Origin: an uncultured Collinsella sp.
GTDB lineage: Bacteria > Actinomycetota > Coriobacteriia > Coriobacteriales > Coriobacteriaceae
NCBI GenBank assembly: GCA_900554455.1
Contig: USHT01000039.1
Location: 1 to 8,318, forward strand
Reading direction: 5' to 3'
Length of the DNA: 8,318 nucleotides
Shown: positions 6,234 to 8,318 of the stretch, piece after piece
How positions within the stretch are numbered: the first letter of the stretch is position 1
How the letters are laid out: every line of letters begins with the position of its first letter
Position numbers and translations under genes: made by a program
Notes under the pieces: generated by a model
Databases searched by the model: none
Told to the model about the DNA's origin: nothing
What the model saw: the letters and a program-made list of their open reading frames with translations, nothing else

Positions 6234-7313
6234 ATGAAGTTTCTTAAAGACAAGCAGACGCGTCACGACTTTGTCACGTACGCCATGTGCCTTGTGGCGT
6301 TTGCCATCGTGTTCTTTATGCAGTCCAACCACATGATTCCGCGCATGATCGCCGGTCAGCTGGTTCCCATCACGGCCTATATCGTCATGGCCATTTCCCT
6401 TAACCTCGTCGTCGGCATCGCGGGCGACTTGTCGCTAGGCCACGCGGGCTTTATGAGCGTCGGCGCCTATACGGGCATCGTCACTGCCGTCGCGCTGGAG
6501 AGCGCCGTTCCCTCCGATCCGGTGCGCCTTATCATCAGTATCGTGGTCGGCGCCATCGCTGCCGCCATCCTGGGCTTCTTGATTGGCATCCCGGTCCTTC
6601 GTCTGAGCGGCGATTACCTGGCTATCGTGACGCTGGCCTTTGGCGAGATTATCAAAGAGATTGTCACTTGCCTTATCGTGGGTGTCGACTCCCGCGGCCT
6701 GCACGTGATCTTTAACATCACGGGCAACTCTACGATCGACGACCTGCACCTGCTCGAGGACGGCACCGCCATCATCAAGGGCGCGCAGGGCGCATCGGGC
6801 GTGTCGACGTACTCGACCTTCCTCGCCGGCGCCATCTTGGTTATGGTCGCGCTCGTGATTGTACTCAACCTGGTTCGCAGCCGTACCGGCCGTGCCATTA
6901 TGGCCGTGCGCGATAACAAGATTGCAGCCGAGTCCGTAGGCATCTCCGTCACCGAGTACCGCATGATCGCCTTCGTGGTTTCCGCTGCCCTCGCCGGTGC
7001 TGCCGGAGCTCTCTTCGGCGGTAACTTCTCGCAGCTCTCCGCCACCAAGTTCGACTTCAACACGTCCATTCTCATCCTGGTGTTCGTGGTCCTGGGCGGT
7101 CTGGGCAATATGCGCGGCTCCGTCATCGCGGCGGCGCTGCTCACGGTGCTTCCCGAGCTGCTTCGTCAGTTCTCGGACTACCGCATGCTCATCTACGCCA
7201 TCGTGCTGATCCTGGTCATGATTTTTACCAACAACCCGCAGCTCAAGGCGTTCTTCGGTCGCGTCAAGGACCGCTTTGCTTCCAAGAAGGAGGTGGCAGC
7301 CGATGCCCAGTAA
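6234..7313 (+). CDS. livM: Branched-chain amino-acid ABC transporter permease LivM
   Basis: This is the second permease subunit, pairing with LivH in the membrane. It has 359 residues with about ten hydrophobic segments. Family motifs are SLNLVVGIAGDLSLGHAGFM (55-74), LRLSGDYLAIVTLAFGEI (122-139), the coupling loop GRAIMAVRDNKIAAESVGIS (219-238) and ILVFVVLGGLGNMRGSVIAA (281-300). The C-terminus is a charged tail ending KDRFASKKEVAADAQ. ATG 6234 is preferred because AGGTGA (6223-6228) lies five bases upstream; an in-frame GTG at 6225, directly after the livH stop, would add three residues and cannot be excluded. The 3' end overlaps the livG start by 11 bases, pointing to translational coupling. 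Confidence 0.95.
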   Translation: MKFLKDKQTRHDFVTYAMCLVAFAIVFFMQSNHMIPRMIAGQLVPITAYIVMAISLNLVVGIAGDLSLGHAGFMSVGAYTGIVTAVALESAVPSDPVRLIISIVVGAIAAAILGFLIGIPVLRLSGDYLAIVTLAFGEIIKEIVTCLIVGVDSRGLHVIFNITGNSTIDDLHLLEDGTAIIKGAQGASGVSTYSTFLAGAILVMVALVIVLNLVRSRTGRAIMAVRDNKIAAESVGISVTEYRMIAFVVSAALAGAAGALFGGNFSQLSATKFDFNTSILILVFVVLGGLGNMRGSVIAAALLTVLPELLRQFSDYRMLIYAIVLILVMIFTNNPQLKAFFGRVKDRFASKKEVAADAQ

Positions 7314-8145
7314 ATTTGAGTTCAACAAGGGCAAGATGGTCCCGTATCCTTCTGGCGCCATCGTTCCCGACCGTGACCTGGGCGAGCGCCCGGCACTCGA
7401 GTGCATCCACCTGGGCATTGAGTTCGGTGGCCTTAAGGCAGTCGACGACTTTAGCCTGACTATCGGCAAGACCGAGATCGCCGGTCTCATCGGCCCCAAC
7501 GGCGCTGGCAAGACCACGGTCTTCAACCTGCTCACCAAGGTGTACCAGCCTACGCACGGCACCATCCTGCTCGACGGTGAGGACACTTCAGGCAAGTCGG
7601 TCTATCAGGTCAACCGTATGGGTATTGCCCGTACGTTCCAGAACATCCGCCTTTTTAAGGACCTCTCCGTTCTCGACAACGTAAAGGCCGGACTCCACAA
7701 CCACCACACCTACTCCACTCTTGAGGGAATTCTCCGCCTTCCGCGGTATTACAAGGTGGAAAAAGAGATGGACGAGAAGGCCATGGAACTCTTAAAGGTA
7801 TTCGGACTTGACGGAGAATGTGATTTCAAGGCCTCCAACCTTCCTTACGGAAAACAGAGAAAGCTCGAGATCGCCCGCGCCCTTGCGACGAAGCCGAAGC
7901 TTCTTCTTCTCGATGAGCCGGCTGCCGGCATGAACCCCAATGAGACCGCGGAGCTGATGGAGACGATCCGCTTCGTCCGCGACCATTTCGGAATGACGAT
8001 CCTCTTAATCGAGCACGACATGAAGCTCGTCAGCGGTATCTGTGAGCGTCTTACCGTCTTAAACTTTGGTCAGGTCCTCTGCACAGGTCCTACTCAGGAC
8101 GTCTTAAGCAATCCGGAAGTTATCAAAGCTTATCTCGGTGAATAG
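7303..8145 (+). CDS. livG: Branched-chain amino-acid ABC transporter ATP-binding protein LivG
   Basis: This is a cytoplasmic ATPase subunit that drives the importer together with LivF. Of 280 residues, Walker A is GPNGAGKTT (64-72), Q-loop Gln113 lies in ARTFQNIRLF, the signature region is LPYGKQRKLEIARAL (180-194, YGKQR in place of SGGQ, usual for LivG), Walker B is LLLLDEPAAGMNP (200-212, Glu205) and the switch histidine is His238. The ATG at 7303 follows AAGGAGGTG (7287-7295) and overlaps livM by 11 bases. About 30 residues precede the ATPase core, so it is longer than the roughly 255-residue E. coli protein. Codon use changes abruptly near residue 130 (7690): GGA encodes none of the 15 earlier glycines but 6 of the 11 later ones, and TTA (four) and AGA (one) appear only afterwards. 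The frame is intact, so the product should work. Confidence 0.94.
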   Translation: MPSKFEFNKGKMVPYPSGAIVPDRDLGERPALECIHLGIEFGGLKAVDDFSLTIGKTEIAGLIGPNGAGKTTVFNLLTKVYQPTHGTILLDGEDTSGKSVYQVNRMGIARTFQNIRLFKDLSVLDNVKAGLHNHHTYSTLEGILRLPRYYKVEKEMDEKAMELLKVFGLDGECDFKASNLPYGKQRKLEIARALATKPKLLLLDEPAAGMNPNETAELMETIRFVRDHFGMTILLIEHDMKLVSGICERLTVLNFGQVLCTGPTQDVLSNPEVIKAYLGE

Positions 8146-8151
8146 GAGGAG
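8144..8151 (+). promoter_or_regulatory. Ribosome binding site of livF
   Basis: AGGAGGAG overlaps the livG stop codon (TAG, 8143-8145) and precedes the livF ATG (8159) with a nine-base spacer counted from GGAGG. Its strength and overlap indicate coupled translation, and it fixes the livF start. Confidence 0.85.
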
Positions 8152-8158
8152 AACAATC

Positions 8159-8318
8159 ATGGCAATGTTAGAAGTAAGAGATCTGGAAGTCTACTACGGC
8201 GTGATCCAGGCGTTAAAAGGAATCTCCTTCGATGTAAATCAGGGAGAGATCGTCGCTCTGATCGGTGCCAACGGTGCCGGAAAGACGACAACACTGCACA
8301 CCGTGACGGGTCTTTTGA
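8159..8318 (+). CDS. livF: Branched-chain amino-acid ABC transporter ATP-binding protein LivF, N-terminal part (cut by window edge)
   Basis: This is the second ATPase subunit of the HAAT importer. Only 53 codons are visible: MAMLEVRDLEVYYGVIQALK then GISFDVNQGEIVALIGANGA, with Walker A GANGAGKTT at about residues 36-44. LEVYYGVIQALKGISFDV is the characteristic LivF opening. Complete family members are about 235 residues, so three quarters is missing. Codon use is like the 3' part of livG and unlike the genes before it: GGA, TTA, AGA, AAA and GTA are common (two TTA leucines and three GGA of seven glycines). The stretch TTTTGA at the very end is not a stop in this frame (it reads CTT TTG A). 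Confidence 0.93.
   Translation, partial: MAMLEVRDLEVYYGVIQALKGISFDVNQGEIVALIGANGAGKTTTLHTVTGLL

Noticed and set aside
6435..7595. A 386-codon minus-strand open frame opposite livM and livG
   Set aside because: It is rich in Asp, His, Arg and Gly, crosses a gene boundary of a well-supported operon, and shows no domain. It is a shadow of the plus-strand genes.
8310..8318. Apparent stop TGA at the window end truncating livF
   Set aside because: In the livF frame the last bases read GGT CTT TTG A, so the TGA is out of frame; the gene simply continues beyond the window.

Overview
The window looks like chromosomal DNA of a high-GC, Gram-positive gut actinobacterium, most likely class Coriobacteriia (Collinsella-like). 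This placement is inferred from GC-rich codon use, strong AGGAGG-type ribosome binding sites, the large single-chain FGAM synthase and a Tat/lipobox solute-binding protein. No rRNA or marker gene is present to prove it. The last ~600 bases have a different codon style, closer to Clostridia/Lachnospiraceae.

Layout: (1) 1-425, minus strand: N-terminal part of purL (large-form FGAM synthase), running off the left edge. (2) 426-609: divergent intergenic region. (3) 610-2172, plus: a CPA2-type cation:proton antiporter with a non-RCK cytoplasmic tail. (4) 2173-2442: convergent intergenic region holding three successive 62-bp palindromic units and then a strong bidirectional terminator. (5) 2443-3786, minus: hom, an ACT-domain homoserine dehydrogenase, apparently monocistronic. 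(6) 3787-4036: divergent regulatory region between hom and the liv operon. (7) 4037-8318, plus: livJ-livH-livM-livG-livF, a complete branched-chain amino-acid (HAAT-family) ABC importer except that livF is cut by the window edge. Two hairpins separate livJ from livH; livH, livM, livG and livF are then tightly packed.

How the genes relate: LivJ would capture a branched-chain or similar hydrophobic amino acid at the membrane surface, LivH and LivM form the channel, and LivG and LivF hydrolyse ATP. Hom makes homoserine, the precursor of threonine, methionine and (via threonine) isoleucine, so a shared promoter region with the importer is metabolically sensible, although co-regulation is only inferred.

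The two most notable observations are a sharp codon-usage switch inside livG at about 7690, continuing through livF (intragenic recombination with a Clostridia-like donor, or a chimeric assembly join), and the phased array of 62-bp palindromic repeats whose stems appear to carry compensatory changes. I did not find a convincing new defence, mobile or RNA-guided system.
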